A stretch of 64,000 nt of DNA from Pedobacter frigidisoli (GTDB taxonomy: Bacteria; Bacteroidota; Bacteroidia; Sphingobacteriales; Sphingobacteriaceae). Of the stretch, positions 44,153-54,700 are shown piece by piece; within the stretch, counting starts at the first letter, position 1, and each line of letters begins with the position of its first letter. The translations under genes were made by a program, and so were the position numbers. The notes beneath the pieces are model-generated. The model saw only the letters and a program-made list of their open reading frames with translations, did no database searches and was not told the origin of the DNA. The stretch spans positions 248,001 to 312,000 of the forward strand of contig NZ_SJSN01000003.1 in the NCBI RefSeq assembly GCF_004331675.1. The letters are read 5' to 3'.

Positions 44153-45940
44153 ATGACAGCTCAAAAAAGAAGCCGGATTTGGATTTGGATAGGAAGCATT
44201 TTCGGTGTGCTAATTTTAATTTTAGCATTTGGCGCAATGTATTTAAGCGCCAAATGGAAGCCGCTACTCACCGAAAAAATAAAGGCTGGCGTTTACAATG
44301 GCTCGCATCATTTATATAAAATAGATTTCAAAAGCATCAATTTAAATTTAATTACCGGCAGTGTGGCGCTTCGTGAGGTTACGCTTACGCCAGATACATT
44401 AGTGTTCGATAGTTTGAAAACATTGAAGCTTGCTCCCGCACACACCTTTGAAATCAAGCTAAAAAAATTACAGATAACACGGGTTGGCATACTAACAGCC
44501 TACTTCAAAAAGCGTGTTGACGTAAATGAAATTAGGTTGGATAAACCATCCATCAATATGGTTTTTAACAAGGTGCCTAAGAAAATTGATACCACCGAAG
44601 TTAAAAAATCGCTATACGAGCAGATATCGAAAACCTTTAAGTCTGTTCGTGTTCGGTTGGTTAAAATTGTAGATGCCGATTTCGATTACATCAATAAAAG
44701 TGGTATTAAGAAAACCAAGAACTCCATCAAACACCTGGATATTACGGTTAAAGACTTCCTATTAGATTCCTTATCAGGCAGCGATACCTCCAGGTTTTAT
44801 TACACCAAAGATGTATCCTTTCAATTGGCTGGTTATAAATCCATCACCAAGGATAAAATGTATTCGATGAAAGTGGATACTATCAGCGGCTCTGCTGCCT
44901 CGAAAAAAATTACAGTGAAAGGGCTTAAATTAATGCCACTTTATCCAGAATTAACCTTTGCCAGAAAATATAAAACCCAGAAGGACCGATACAATTTAGC
45001 CTTTGATAAAATAGAGTTTAATGGTGTAGATTTTATTGGCCTAAACACCGATGAAAAATTGCATGCAAAATCGCTGAGGGTTGGACCAGCAACGGTAGAG
45101 GTCTTTATGAGCCGAGAATCTCCAGCTCCAACAGGATTGGATAAAGGTCAAAACTATCCGCATTTGGCGTTGAAGAGATTAAATCTTCCCTTAATTATCG
45201 ATACCGTAAAACTTAGAAACATCGATTTAAAATATTCAGAGTATAATCCAGCAAGCAAAAAGACTGGTTCGGTAAGCTTTAAGGCATTAACAGGAAACAT
45301 CCTCAACGTAACCAATGATAGTCTACGATTAGCAAAAAACAACCATGCTAAAGCCGATTTAAATTCGCTTTTAATGGGAACAGGTAAGTTTAATGTTAAA
45401 ATCGATTTCAACCTGACCGACAACAATGGGGCATTTAGTTATAGCGGAACATTGGGCAAGTTCGACATGAAGCAGTTAAATTCCCTATCTAAAAACCTTG
45501 GTCTGATAGAAATCGAATCGGGAAATATTCAGCATATAGACTTTAAGGCAAATGGAAACTTAAGAACCGCAAAAGGCTCAATGAATATGCTCTATACCGA
45601 TTTAAAAGTAAAACTGCTTTCGGATAATATTGATGGCGAGGGGACAAAAGAAAAAGGCTTTTTGTCCTTTTTGGCAAATACCATTCTAGTAAAGGATGAA
45701 AATCCTAAAAAGGGTGAGGCACCAAGAACAGCCACCATGACCAATACCAGAATAAATTCTGCCTCATTTTTTAACCTGATGTGGAAAACGGTTTTTGTGG
45801 GAATAAAGGATATTGTAGGTGTTGGCGTTGTTCCAGAAAAAAACCCTGTTAAACAGCAAAAAGTGATCGCGAAAAAAATTAGGGAGCAAAAAAGAGCGGA
45901 TAGAAAGGCGGCCAGAATAGCCAGAAGAGAAAAAAACTAG
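44153..45940 (+). CDS. AsmA/DUF748-like inner-membrane anchored protein, paralog 1
   Basis: 595 residues. A single N-terminal membrane helix (WIWIGSIFGVLILILAFGAMYL, about 11-31) preceded by basic residues, then a long periplasmic region of beta-strand repeats: KIDFKSINLNLITGSVALREVTLTPDT, KKLQITRVGILTAYFKKRVDVNEIRLDKPSINMVF, and FNVKIDFNLTDNNGAFSYSGTLGKFDMKQLNSL, ending in a very basic tail (REQKRADRKAARIARREKN). This is the AsmA/DUF748 layout, thought to act in envelope lipid or lipopolysaccharide handling. The ATG is 60 bp from a -7-like TTTCTAG region. The paralog follows at 46007. Confidence 0.75.
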   Translation: MTAQKRSRIWIWIGSIFGVLILILAFGAMYLSAKWKPLLTEKIKAGVYNGSHHLYKIDFKSINLNLITGSVALREVTLTPDTLVFDSLKTLKLAPAHTFEIKLKKLQITRVGILTAYFKKRVDVNEIRLDKPSINMVFNKVPKKIDTTEVKKSLYEQISKTFKSVRVRLVKIVDADFDYINKSGIKKTKNSIKHLDITVKDFLLDSLSGSDTSRFYYTKDVSFQLAGYKSITKDKMYSMKVDTISGSAASKKITVKGLKLMPLYPELTFARKYKTQKDRYNLAFDKIEFNGVDFIGLNTDEKLHAKSLRVGPATVEVFMSRESPAPTGLDKGQNYPHLALKRLNLPLIIDTVKLRNIDLKYSEYNPASKKTGSVSFKALTGNILNVTNDSLRLAKNNHAKADLNSLLMGTGKFNVKIDFNLTDNNGAFSYSGTLGKFDMKQLNSLSKNLGLIEIESGNIQHIDFKANGNLRTAKGSMNMLYTDLKVKLLSDNIDGEGTKEKGFLSFLANTILVKDENPKKGEAPRTATMTNTRINSASFFNLMWKTVFVGIKDIVGVGVVPEKNPVKQQKVIAKKIREQKRADRKAARIARREKN

Positions 45941-46006
45941 TCAGACATTTTCTACAAATACTTTTATAAATGTATATTGCTGATAAAAACATCCCGTATT
46001 TCTTAA

Positions 46007-47824
46007 ATGCCAGATACTAAAAGACGACGTTATAAAATTTTCAAATGGATTACGGGAACAGTACTCGCCCTTTTTATAATACTTGGTGGTATTGCATGGT
46101 TTTTAAATGTTAAATCTCGTCCGCTGCTAACCGATAGAATTAAAACGCTTCTATATAAATCTACCGATAGTTTATACACCATCAGTTTTACTAAGGTTTC
46201 TACCAATATCTTAACCGGAAATGCAACACTTCAAAATGTAAAGATTGTTCCGGATACGCACCGATTTAGAGAATTAATTACCCTGAAAAGGGCACCAAAC
46301 AACCTATACACAGTCAGCTTAAAAAAGTTAGTGGTAAAACATTTTCATCCACTAACCCTTTACCGCGATCAGAAACTCCAAATAGATGAAGTGCTTTTTG
46401 ATAAACCTGAGGTGGTAATGATGAACCAGCAATTTGATTTTAACGAGGGTCGTGCTCCTCGTCCAATCAAATCGCCTTACGCCATGATTGCCAAAAACCT
46501 AAAGGAATTCAGTATCAAAAATATCCTTTTTAAGGATGTAAGCTTTAAATACGTAAATAATAATATCGTTAATGCTACTCCATTTTCTATTGATGATCTT
46601 AACATCACCTTGACAGACTTATTGGTAGATTCTACATCAGCAGAAGATCCCACTCGCTTTTATTTGTTAAAGGATATTGTTATCAACCTCAAGAATTATG
46701 TTTATGCCACGCCCGATAAGATGTACAACATTAAGCTCGATAAACTTGATTTTAGGGCGACCACAGGCAAGTTAAGGATTAACAGTTTTGCATTTGAGCC
46801 GCTTTACGATGAAATGAAATTTGGCCAAGTTGAGGGTTATGCCAAGGAACGTTTCAATATAAAAATGAGCGATATCCTTCTAAACGGAATAGATCTACCG
46901 CTTTACATTAGCAAGCAGGAACTTTGGGCCAAGGAAATGGCCATTTCCAACGGACTTGTTGCGGTTTTTAATAATACAGGATTGCCCCAAAAAGCAAAGG
47001 AAAGTAAAATTGGCAAGTTTCCACATCAACTTTTGCAGTTGGTTAATGCGCCGATTTTGGTGCAGAAAATACAATTGAAAGATGTTGATATCACCTATGG
47101 GGTTTTTAACAGCGAAAGCCAGCAGCGAGGCAAGCTTACATTCGAACATACCTCTGGAACCATAAAAAACGCTACAAATCTCGAAAAAATCAAGGCTATA
47201 AATCCAGTGATGGATGTAAACCTTACTTCTTATCTTTTTGGGCAGGGCAAACTCGATCTACATTTCAAATTCGATTTAACGGCGAAAGATGGTGCTTTTG
47301 ATTATGATGGCGTACTCCATAGTTTCAATGCCCGGGTTTTAAATCAAATTACCAAACCTCTGGGCCTTGTGAGAATAAACAGGGGAAGCGTAGATCAGCT
47401 TAAGTTTAACTTTAAGGCAAATGATTTGGGCGCAAAAGGCAAAGTTGCTTTCTCCTATTACGATCTTTCCGTTTCCTTAATGAAAAACGATCCGGGTAAA
47501 GATCACCTCGTAGCACGCGGACTACTCTCTATTTTGGCAAACGCCTTAATTATCAATTCAGAAAACCCTGGGCCCAATGGCAAATTGGTTACTGTAGATG
47601 TAGATTATGATCGCCCGAGCAACTCTTCCTTTTTTAATATGATTTGGAAAAGCCTTTTTATTGGCATAAAATATAGTGTTGGCATTACCGAAGAAAAGCA
47701 AACCGTAATGCGAGAACATATTGCAAATTTTAAGGCCATGCAGCAAAGTCATAGGCAGCGTAAACAGAAGAGGTTACAACGCAGACAACAAAAAGAGCAA
47801 AGAGAACAAAATGAAAAACGGTAA
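46007..47824 (+). CDS. AsmA/DUF748-like inner-membrane anchored protein, paralog 2
   Basis: 605 residues, same plan as the gene before it: basic start, membrane helix (WITGTVLALFIILGGIAWFL), TISFTKVSTNILTGNATLQNVKIVPDTHRF, LFDKPEVVMM, LDLHFKFDLTAKDGAFDYDGVLHSFNARVLNQI, and a Gln/Arg/Lys-rich tail (HRQRKQKRLQRRQQKEQREQNEKR). The shared order (ISF..ILTG..L..V, DPTRFYL, GAF.YDG) shows an old tandem duplication with strong divergence. It starts 66 bp after paralog 1. Function unproven; envelope lipid transport is inferred from the fold class. Confidence 0.75.
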   Translation: MPDTKRRRYKIFKWITGTVLALFIILGGIAWFLNVKSRPLLTDRIKTLLYKSTDSLYTISFTKVSTNILTGNATLQNVKIVPDTHRFRELITLKRAPNNLYTVSLKKLVVKHFHPLTLYRDQKLQIDEVLFDKPEVVMMNQQFDFNEGRAPRPIKSPYAMIAKNLKEFSIKNILFKDVSFKYVNNNIVNATPFSIDDLNITLTDLLVDSTSAEDPTRFYLLKDIVINLKNYVYATPDKMYNIKLDKLDFRATTGKLRINSFAFEPLYDEMKFGQVEGYAKERFNIKMSDILLNGIDLPLYISKQELWAKEMAISNGLVAVFNNTGLPQKAKESKIGKFPHQLLQLVNAPILVQKIQLKDVDITYGVFNSESQQRGKLTFEHTSGTIKNATNLEKIKAINPVMDVNLTSYLFGQGKLDLHFKFDLTAKDGAFDYDGVLHSFNARVLNQITKPLGLVRINRGSVDQLKFNFKANDLGAKGKVAFSYYDLSVSLMKNDPGKDHLVARGLLSILANALIINSENPGPNGKLVTVDVDYDRPSNSSFFNMIWKSLFIGIKYSVGITEEKQTVMREHIANFKAMQQSHRQRKQKRLQRRQQKEQREQNEKR

Positions 47825-47873
47825 AACTGTAACCTTTTTATATCTTTAATATCTAAACCTTAAAATTAAAGCT

Positions 47874-48431
47874 ATGATTATTGCCCTCATTATTATCGGA
47901 ATCATCTTCCTTTTCGGAATTTTCTTTTACAATTCCCTTATCGGAAAGAGAAATCAAGTCACCAACGCTTTCTCTGCGATTGATGTAATGCTTAAAAAGC
48001 GATTTGATTTAATTCCCAACCTTGTAGAAGTAGTAAAACAATACACCAACTACGAACAAGAAACGCTTACCAAAATTGTAGAGTTAAGGGCAAAAGCCAC
48101 TTCTGGAAACATCAGCGATGCTGAAAAAGCACAAATTGATAGTCAACTGAGCAGTAGTGTAAAAGGCTTGATGGTAAATGTAGAAAACTACCCAGATTTA
48201 AAGGCGAATACAAACTTCATCAATCTACAAACCACTTGGACAGAAAGTGAGGAACAAATTGCGGCTGCCCGCAGAACTTACAATTCATCCGTAACGGATT
48301 ACAACAATGCCATAATGATGTTTCCTGGGAGTTTTTTTGCTGGAATGCTAAATTATCAACCTATTCCTGTATTAGAAACTGCAGCAGAAGAAAGAAAAAA
48401 CATCAGCGCAAAAGATCTTTTTAACAGTTAA
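47874..48431 (+). CDS. lemA: LemA family protein
   Basis: 185 residues. N-terminal membrane helix (MIIALIIIGIIFLFGIFFYNSLIG), then the LemA signature NQVTNAFSAIDVMLKKRFDLIPNLVEVVKQYTNYEQETLTKIVELRAKA, a long helical bundle and FPGSFFAGMLNYQPIPVLETAAEERKN. LemA proteins are membrane-anchored cytoplasmic helical proteins of unclear function, usually encoded with a membrane partner. The next gene overlaps by one base (TAATG). Confidence 0.94.
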   Translation: MIIALIIIGIIFLFGIFFYNSLIGKRNQVTNAFSAIDVMLKKRFDLIPNLVEVVKQYTNYEQETLTKIVELRAKATSGNISDAEKAQIDSQLSSSVKGLMVNVENYPDLKANTNFINLQTTWTESEEQIAAARRTYNSSVTDYNNAIMMFPGSFFAGMLNYQPIPVLETAAEERKNISAKDLFNS

Positions 48432-49387
48432 TGCAATTCGGTATCGACACGAATGTAGCCCTGCAAAATGTATTGGCTACCATGGAAGTGGAGCGCAAAA
48501 AAATAGCCGCAGCACAAACAAAAGGCTATATTTTTCTTGGCGTTGGCGTAGTGCTAGCCATTCTTGGCTTTGCTTTGGGCTTCCCGATTCCAGCGGTTAT
48601 CGGTGGCTTAATTCCCTGTATTTATGGTGGTGTTTTACTTTATCAAATTAGCGATGAATTAAGTGCTTATAAAACGGCTTATAAAAATGATGTGATTGGC
48701 GCCGCACTTAAATTTTTAGATCAAAGCCTTACCATAAGTCCTAATCAAGGCATAGATTCATCAGAATTTGTTTACACGCAGCTTTATAGCCAAGGGCCAG
48801 ATCGTTACAAAACCGAAGATCTGGTTACCGGTTCTGCCGGGCAAACAAGATTCTATTTTGCAGAGGTTCATGCTGAATATAAAACGACGACGCAAACCAA
48901 GAATGGAACAAAAACGGAATGGCACGATATTTTTAAGGGAATTATTTTTGCTGCCGATTTTAACAAGAACTTTAAAGGGGTAACAATCGTTAAGCCAAAG
49001 GATTTTGGAAATGCGATAGGCGCTTGGTTCTCGAAAAATGTATTCTCATTCGGCAGTAATGATGTGGTACAATTGGAAAATCCCGATTTTACCAAGGCCT
49101 TTGTAACCTATGGAAGCGATCAGGTGGAGGCGAGATACCTTTTAACCCCTGCCATGATGGAAAGGATCTTAAAACTAAACGCACAAAGCAGCTATAGCAT
49201 CACTTTATCTTTTATCGAATCGAGAATGTACATTGCTTTTCCGCTGGATAGAAATTATTTTGAAGCACCGATTTTTAAATCATTGCTTAATCCAGATGCC
49301 TTAAATGATGATATCACCACGATAAAATTTATGTATGATATTGTTAAGGAGCTAGATCTTAACACCAGAATTTGGGGGAAGAATTAA
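48431..49387 (+). CDS. DUF3137 membrane protein
   Basis: 318 residues. Two hydrophobic helices near residues 35-75 (GYIFLGVGVVLAILGFALGFPIPAVIGGLIPCIYGGVLL) and a cytoplasmic domain with SSEFVYTQLYSQGPDRYKTEDLVTG, FYFAEVHAEYKTT, DIFKGIIFAADFNKNFKGVTIV, VQLENPDFTKAFVTYGSDQVEARYLLTPAMMERIL, the DUF3137 pattern. Its ATG overlaps the LemA stop codon (TAATG), so both are translated together. LemA and DUF3137 pairs are common in Bacteroidota; the function is unknown. Confidence 0.9.
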   Translation: MQFGIDTNVALQNVLATMEVERKKIAAAQTKGYIFLGVGVVLAILGFALGFPIPAVIGGLIPCIYGGVLLYQISDELSAYKTAYKNDVIGAALKFLDQSLTISPNQGIDSSEFVYTQLYSQGPDRYKTEDLVTGSAGQTRFYFAEVHAEYKTTTQTKNGTKTEWHDIFKGIIFAADFNKNFKGVTIVKPKDFGNAIGAWFSKNVFSFGSNDVVQLENPDFTKAFVTYGSDQVEARYLLTPAMMERILKLNAQSSYSITLSFIESRMYIAFPLDRNYFEAPIFKSLLNPDALNDDITTIKFMYDIVKELDLNTRIWGKN

Positions 49388-49435
49388 TACCGCGATATTT
49401 ATTTGTAAAGCAAGGGCAGTAATGCTTAGGTGAGT

Positions 49436-49511
49436 TTGTTCCCGCTTTTGCTCCAACAAAGCAGAAAAAGCTTTTGGTTTCCACGGCAATCGGGTTTAGT
49501 TTACTTCTGTA
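49436..49511. repeat. Modular hairpin repeat, short copy
   Basis: Read on the minus strand: ACTAAACCCGATTG, CCGTGGAAA, a hairpin core CAAAAGCTTTTTCTGCTTTG, then GCAAAAGCGGGAAC. Outer blocks fit the family at 16090, 18281 and 21597, but the far block (TTTCCAAAT) is missing. Confidence 0.6.
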
Positions 49512-49556
49512 TTGCTTCTAGGTTGGGTTTTGTATTGCCTTATGAAAAGAAATAGG

Positions 49557-49922
49557 CTAACTCAAATGCTTCTTAACAATTTCCTCAAGGGCAGCAATAT
49601 CAAATGGCTTAGAAAGATAACTGTCAGCACCAGCTTCATCAGCAAGTGAAGAAATATCATTGTTGGCAGAGAAATAAATCACAGGAATATGTTTTAAATC
49701 AGGGTGTTGCTTCAATGCTCTAGTTGCCTGAATCCCACCTAAATCAGGTAACCAGTTATCCATAAAAATTAAGTCTGGCATATAATCCGAAACCTGTTTT
49801 TCAATATCATTAGCAGTTTCCGATGTTTTAATTTCATAACCTGCATCTTCTAAAATGAAAGTACACAAATCGAGGATATCTCGGTTATCATCAAACACAA
49901 AAACTTTCTTGGCAATTATCAT
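49557..49922 (-). CDS. Single-domain response regulator
   Basis: 121 residues, receiver domain only: VFVFDDNRDILDLCTFILEDAGY (acidic pair), LIFMDNWLPDLGGIQATRAL with phosphoacceptor Asp near residue 55, VIYFSANNDISSLADEAGADSYLSKPFD with Thr/Ser switch and Lys. CheY-like without an output domain. It is the last gene of the six-gene signalling operon, 23 bp after the CheB gene, and may act as phosphate sink or by protein contact. Confidence 0.92.
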   Translation of the reverse strand: MIIAKKVFVFDDNRDILDLCTFILEDAGYEIKTSETANDIEKQVSDYMPDLIFMDNWLPDLGGIQATRALKQHPDLKHIPVIYFSANNDISSLADEAGADSYLSKPFDIAALEEIVKKHLS

Positions 49923-49945
49923 ATCTTCTCCTTTGGAAAAACAAT

Positions 49946-50527
49946 CTAATTTAATTTATTTATAAAGCCAGCCATATCATAACTATTTAAGGTAATATGT
50001 GGCTTTACGTTTAGAACGGCTTGTTGCGGCATATACGGCATAATTGCAGTACTTGGATTTTGAATAACCACACAACCACCGAAATTGTTTACATTTTTTA
50101 ATCCTTCCATTCCATCGGCATTAGAGCCAGAAAGCAAAATGCAAACCAATTCTGCTCTAAAAACCTCTGCCGCAGATTGGAAAGTAACATCTATCGACGG
50201 CCGTGAATAATTCACTTTTTCGGAGTAATCTAGCGAAATACTTTGATCATCTTCAATTAATAAATGGTAATCAGCAGGAGCAACATAAACATTGCCAGGC
50301 TTTAAAAACACCTTTTCATCTGCTTCGCTAACCTGTAAGCTTGTTCTACTTTTTAAGAGATCGGTTAATAACGATTCATTACTTGCCTTGCGATGAATAA
50401 CAACTATAATGGGAAAGGCAATTTCTGCTTTCAGGCTTGGGAATATTTCCAATAAAACATCAAGACTACCAGCAGAACCGCCAATAACCAATGCACTACA
50501 TTTTGCAGGATCTATAGTTTGCGCCAT
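49946..50527 (-). CDS. CheB-type methylesterase domain, no receiver
   Basis: 193 residues that match only the catalytic domain of CheB: ALVIGGSAGSLDVLLEIFP with catalytic Ser18, IIVVIHRKAS with His, and LLSGSNADGMEGLKNVNNFGGCVVIQNPSTAIMPYMPQQAV with Asp. The N-terminal receiver domain of chemotaxis CheB is absent. The start overlaps the end of the CheR gene by 16 bp. In chemotaxis CheB removes methyl groups added by CheR to receptors; here no receptor is encoded nearby, so the methylated substrate may be the hybrid kinase or another protein. Confidence 0.9.
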   Translation of the reverse strand: MAQTIDPAKCSALVIGGSAGSLDVLLEIFPSLKAEIAFPIIVVIHRKASNESLLTDLLKSRTSLQVSEADEKVFLKPGNVYVAPADYHLLIEDDQSISLDYSEKVNYSRPSIDVTFQSAAEVFRAELVCILLSGSNADGMEGLKNVNNFGGCVVIQNPSTAIMPYMPQQAVLNVKPHITLNSYDMAGFINKLN

Positions 50528-51330
50528 ATCTTCTCCAATTTTATCCTTTTATATTCTTTAGATTTTGCCCAAAACTCCAAGCTTTCCTTACTTCCCAAAG
50601 CTAGATAACCCAATTTTTCGATGCTGTTATCGAACAGGTTAAATACCTTATGTTGTAAATCCTTATCGAAGTAAATGAGCACATTTCGACAAAGGATTAA
50701 TTGAAATTCGTTAAAAGAATGATCTGAAACTAAATTATGGGTAGAAAAAATCATTTTTTTATTCAAGCTCTCATCAAATTTCGCCAACGAATAACTAGCT
50801 GTGTAATACGATGAAAATTCTTTTGTTCCACCCGATTGAAGATAATTTTCTGAGTATTGTTTCAAATAATTTAATGGAAACATCCCATTTTTCGCTTTTT
50901 CCAAAACCGATGGATTAATATCTGTAGCATAAATAAGCGATTTATTAAGCAGGTTAAGTTCCTTTAAAAGAATGGCAAGCGAATAAGCTTCCTCACCAGT
51001 AGAACAGCCTGCTACCCAAATCCTAATGAATGGATAAGTGCCTAATGCAGGAAAAACATCATTTCTCAGCGCTCTGTAAAAAGATGGATCGCGAAACATC
51101 TCGGTAACGTTTACCGTAATTTCCTCCAAGAAACGCTTAAAATATTGTTTATCACTTTTAATGGTATATCTAAACTCCGCAAAACTTACAAAGTTATCAA
51201 GCGCATATAAACGTGTGATTCTTCTTTTTATCGAGGCATGAGAATATTCCAGAAAATCATATCCGTGAGCCTCTAAAACATCGTTGAGCAGGATTGCTAC
51301 CTGTTCGTTATCTATTACATCACTTATCAC
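50512..51330 (-). CDS. CheR-type protein methyltransferase, GTG start
   Basis: 272 residues, starting at GTG (51328-51330) directly after the TAG stop of the receiver gene upstream. An N-terminal helical CheR_N part (LEAHGYDFLEYSHASIKRRITRLYALDNF) precedes the SAM-binding domain: ITVNVTEMFRDPSFYRAL, IRIWVAGCSTGEEAYSLAILL, IYATDINPSVLEKAKNGMFP, FQLILCRNVLIYFDKDLQHKVFNLF. All CheR landmarks are present. It transfers a methyl group from SAM to a glutamate of a target protein. The operon has no chemoreceptor, so the target is unknown. Confidence 0.93.
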   Translation of the reverse strand: MISDVIDNEQVAILLNDVLEAHGYDFLEYSHASIKRRITRLYALDNFVSFAEFRYTIKSDKQYFKRFLEEITVNVTEMFRDPSFYRALRNDVFPALGTYPFIRIWVAGCSTGEEAYSLAILLKELNLLNKSLIYATDINPSVLEKAKNGMFPLNYLKQYSENYLQSGGTKEFSSYYTASYSLAKFDESLNKKMIFSTHNLVSDHSFNEFQLILCRNVLIYFDKDLQHKVFNLFDNSIEKLGYLALGSKESLEFWAKSKEYKRIKLEKIWRKL

Positions 51331-51702
51331 CTAACTTGTAAAATTTTCTATCTGAATTAATAATTCATCAACATTAATTGGTTTAGAAACATAGCCCGAG
51401 GCACCAGCACTTAAGCAACGTTCCTTATCGCCAACCATGGCTTGTGCTGTAACCGCCAGAACCGGAATGTTCTGCATTTTCGCTGATTTTTTCATCGTTG
51501 CGATGGCTTGGTAACCATCCATATCTGGCATCATCATATCCATTAAAACGATCGTTACATTGTCGCTTTGCTCCATTAGCGCAAAACCTTCTTGCGCACT
51601 TGTTGCAGATAAACAATCGAAACCCTTGGCCTTTAAAACAGCTTTTAGGGCAAAAATGTTTCGATTATCATCATCAATAATGAGAATTCTTTTTTGAGGC
51701 AT
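51331..51702 (-). CDS. Single-domain response regulator
   Basis: 123 residues from MPQKRILIIDDDNRNIFALKAVLKAKGFDC; an upstream in-frame start at 51750 would overlap the hybrid kinase. Receiver domain with VTIVLMDMMMPDMDGYQAIA (Asp near residue 55) and VLAVTAQAMVGDKERCLSAGASGYVSKPI. It closely resembles the third receiver of the hybrid kinase upstream (FALK/LTKV, MDMMMPxxDGY, VTAKAMMGDREKCIAAGASDYISKPV), suggesting duplication. It starts 13 bp after the hybrid kinase stop codon. Confidence 0.92.
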   Translation of the reverse strand: MPQKRILIIDDDNRNIFALKAVLKAKGFDCLSATSAQEGFALMEQSDNVTIVLMDMMMPDMDGYQAIATMKKSAKMQNIPVLAVTAQAMVGDKERCLSAGASGYVSKPINVDELLIQIENFTS

Positions 51703-51715
51703 ATTAATAAAATGG

Positions 51716-54700
51716 TTAAGATTTATGGTGATTTTCGTATAGCCAAACACGTAGGAGTGAGACCAATTGATCCATATCTACAGGCTTGCTAATGTAATCT
51801 GAAGCACCCGCAGCAATACATTTTTCCCGATCGCCCATCATTGCCTTTGCTGTTACTGCTAAAATTGGGAGGTTTCTATATTTAAAATCCTGGCGGATAG
51901 CCGTTGTCGTTTCATAGCCATCAAGTTCGGGCATCATCATGTCCATTAAAACAACATCAATCTCTGGATTATCGCTTAGCATTTTTAGCGCCTCCTTTCC
52001 ATCAATTGCGGCCAGAACTTTCATTTGATGTTGCTCCAAAACTTTGGTTAAGGAAAATATATTCCGAACATCATCATCGGCAACCAATACAGTTTTCCCT
52101 TTTAAAACGTCTTGCAGCTCAGAGAATTTTTTTGGCAACTTGGTTTTTTCCTTACTCTTTTCTTCTACCAAATGTAGAAACAGGCCTGCTTCATCCAAAA
52201 TACGTTGGTAAGAATGGGCCGTTTTAACCACAATCGAATCTGCATATTGCTTAATTCTATTCTCCTCACCTTTTGATAGGTTTTTGCCAGTAAAAATTAT
52301 TATGGGTAAATTCTCTAGTCCTGGAGTTTTCTTTACCACTTCTAAGGTTTCGTAGGCGTGTTTATCCGGAATCCCCATATCTAAGATTACGCAATTTATC
52401 TCCGGCTTATGCAGAGCAGAAACACCATCACTTACCTGGCTAACGATTTCGGTTTGAATATCAAAGTTGCTTAAATAATAACTTAAGGCCTTTGCATGTT
52501 GCTCATTTTCTTCGACAATTAACACCTTTTTTGGGTGGCGACTTAAGGCATGCTCTAACTTGGAAAATATTTCCTGCATGTGCTCAAAAGCGAAAGGCTT
52601 GTTAATAAAATCAACGGCACCCTTTAGCAGACTTTCTTTTTTAACCTGCAAAGAAGACATTATGTGAACCGGAATCGGGCGAGTTGCGGGATCTGCCTTA
52701 AGCTCTTCCATTACCTGCCAACCATCTTTTATTGGCAATTGAATATCGAGCAAAATTGCTTTTGGTTTATATGCTTTTGCCATTTCGATACCCACATCGC
52801 CACGAACGGCAACAATTCCCTTATAATTTCTTTTTCTGGTAAAATCCAAAAGTGTTTTGGCGAAAGGTGTATCATCCTCTACAATCAAAATTACCTTATC
52901 ATCGGGCTGTATGTTATCACGATCATCCTCAATTTCTTGCGGAATATTCATAACCGTTAACCTTTCTATTTTCCTGGGAGCCAAATCGGGAGTTTCGGGA
53001 ATCGATTTCTCCCACGGATCTACAACACCATCAAAGCCTTTATTTTTATCGACTGGCAATGTTAAGGTAAAAATACTTCCTTTGCCTTCTTTACTTTTCA
53101 AATCAATATAGCCACCCAATAATTTCGCCAATTCCCTACTTATCGATAATCCTAAACCGGTACCACCAAACTTACGCCTTGTAGAACCATCTGCCTGTTG
53201 AAAGGCTTCGAATACCATCCCTTGTTTTTCTGGCGCAATACCCAACCCAGTATCAGTTACCTTAAAAATTAGCGCATTTAACTTTTCATTTTTATCAATA
53301 TTTAAGGTTACAGAACCCTCGGTTGTAAACTTAATCGCATTGGATAACAGGTTTTTAATAATCTGCTCTAAACGCATTTTATCTGTATTGAAAATCTCTG
53401 GCGTTTCAACCGATTTTTCTACAACAAAGTTTAGGTTTTTTTCTTTCGCTACAGGATTAAATAGCGAACGCATGTTTTGGATTACCTCATCAATCTTAAT
53501 GTTTGCCCTATCCAATTCCATTTTACCAGCCTCAATTTTAGAAAGATCCAAAATCTCGTCGATCAAACTTAGTAGTCCTTGTCCTGAGCTCTGGATTACA
53601 CCTGCATATTCTTGATGCTCAGGATCCATCGCTTCGTTTTCGGCCATTAATCGAGATAGTAGCAGAATCGAGTTTAGCGGCGTTCTTAACTCGTGCGACA
53701 TGTTTGCTAAAAATTCCGATTTATAGCGAGTGCTTAATTCCAAAGCCTCCGCTTTTTGTTGTATTTCTACGTTACGTTCTTCAATCAGTTCGTTTTTCTC
53801 TTCCAACAAGCTACTTCTTTCCTCCAACTCCTGGTTACTTTGCAATAACTCTTCTTGTTGTACGCGAAGTTCTTCTTCTGATGCCTGAAGTTTTTGTGCC
53901 TGTGCCTCAAGCTCTGCGTTCATCCCTTCGAGCTCATTGTGTTGTACCTGTAACTCTTCAGATTGTGCTTGGGTTTCCTCTAATAACTGCTGCAGTTTCT
54001 GTCTGTTTTGGGCGCCAAGTAATGCGGTGCCTACATCAGATAGGATTAAATTCAAAAAGTGCAATTGCAATTCTGAGTATTGTGCAATGGTACCCAATTC
54101 CAAACCTCCAATAGAAATTCCGTTCCGAATAATTGGCAATACAATTAGTTGTGCTGGTTTTATATTTCCTGTGGCGTGGGTTACAGTAAGCTCGTTTTGC
54201 GGAACATCATCCAATAGAATTGCTTTGCCCGATTTAACAGCTTGCCCAATTAATCCCTGCCCGAGCTCAATAATTTGAGTTAAATTTTTTCCTTGCAACG
54301 CATACTGACCTTTGAGGTGCAAATAACCATCATCCTTAAATAGGTAAATGGCCCCAATTTGGCTTTTGGTATAATTCGCCAAAAACTCAATAATATCTTC
54401 TGCCAAATGGAAAACGTCTTTTTCGCCAACCATTTTTACATTAAGGTTAGCCACACCGGTTTGAATCCATTCGTTTTCTGCCAAGGTATCGAAAGATTTT
54501 TTCAACGAAGACGACATCGTGTTCAACGAACCTGAAAGCTCTCCAATATCATCCTGTGTTTGGTTATCTAACTTTACACCATAATTACCATTTGAAATTT
54601 GAAGCGCAATTTCCTTAATGGCAATAATGCGTTTCTCCATCTCATGCTTTTTATCCTCGATCTCTCTTTGAAGTTTAACGCGTTCATCAAAATCAACAGA

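Noticed and set aside
49946-51330. Chemotaxis operon
   Set aside because: CheR and CheB domains are present but CheA, CheW, receptors and a receiver-linked CheB are absent; recorded as a signalling module instead.
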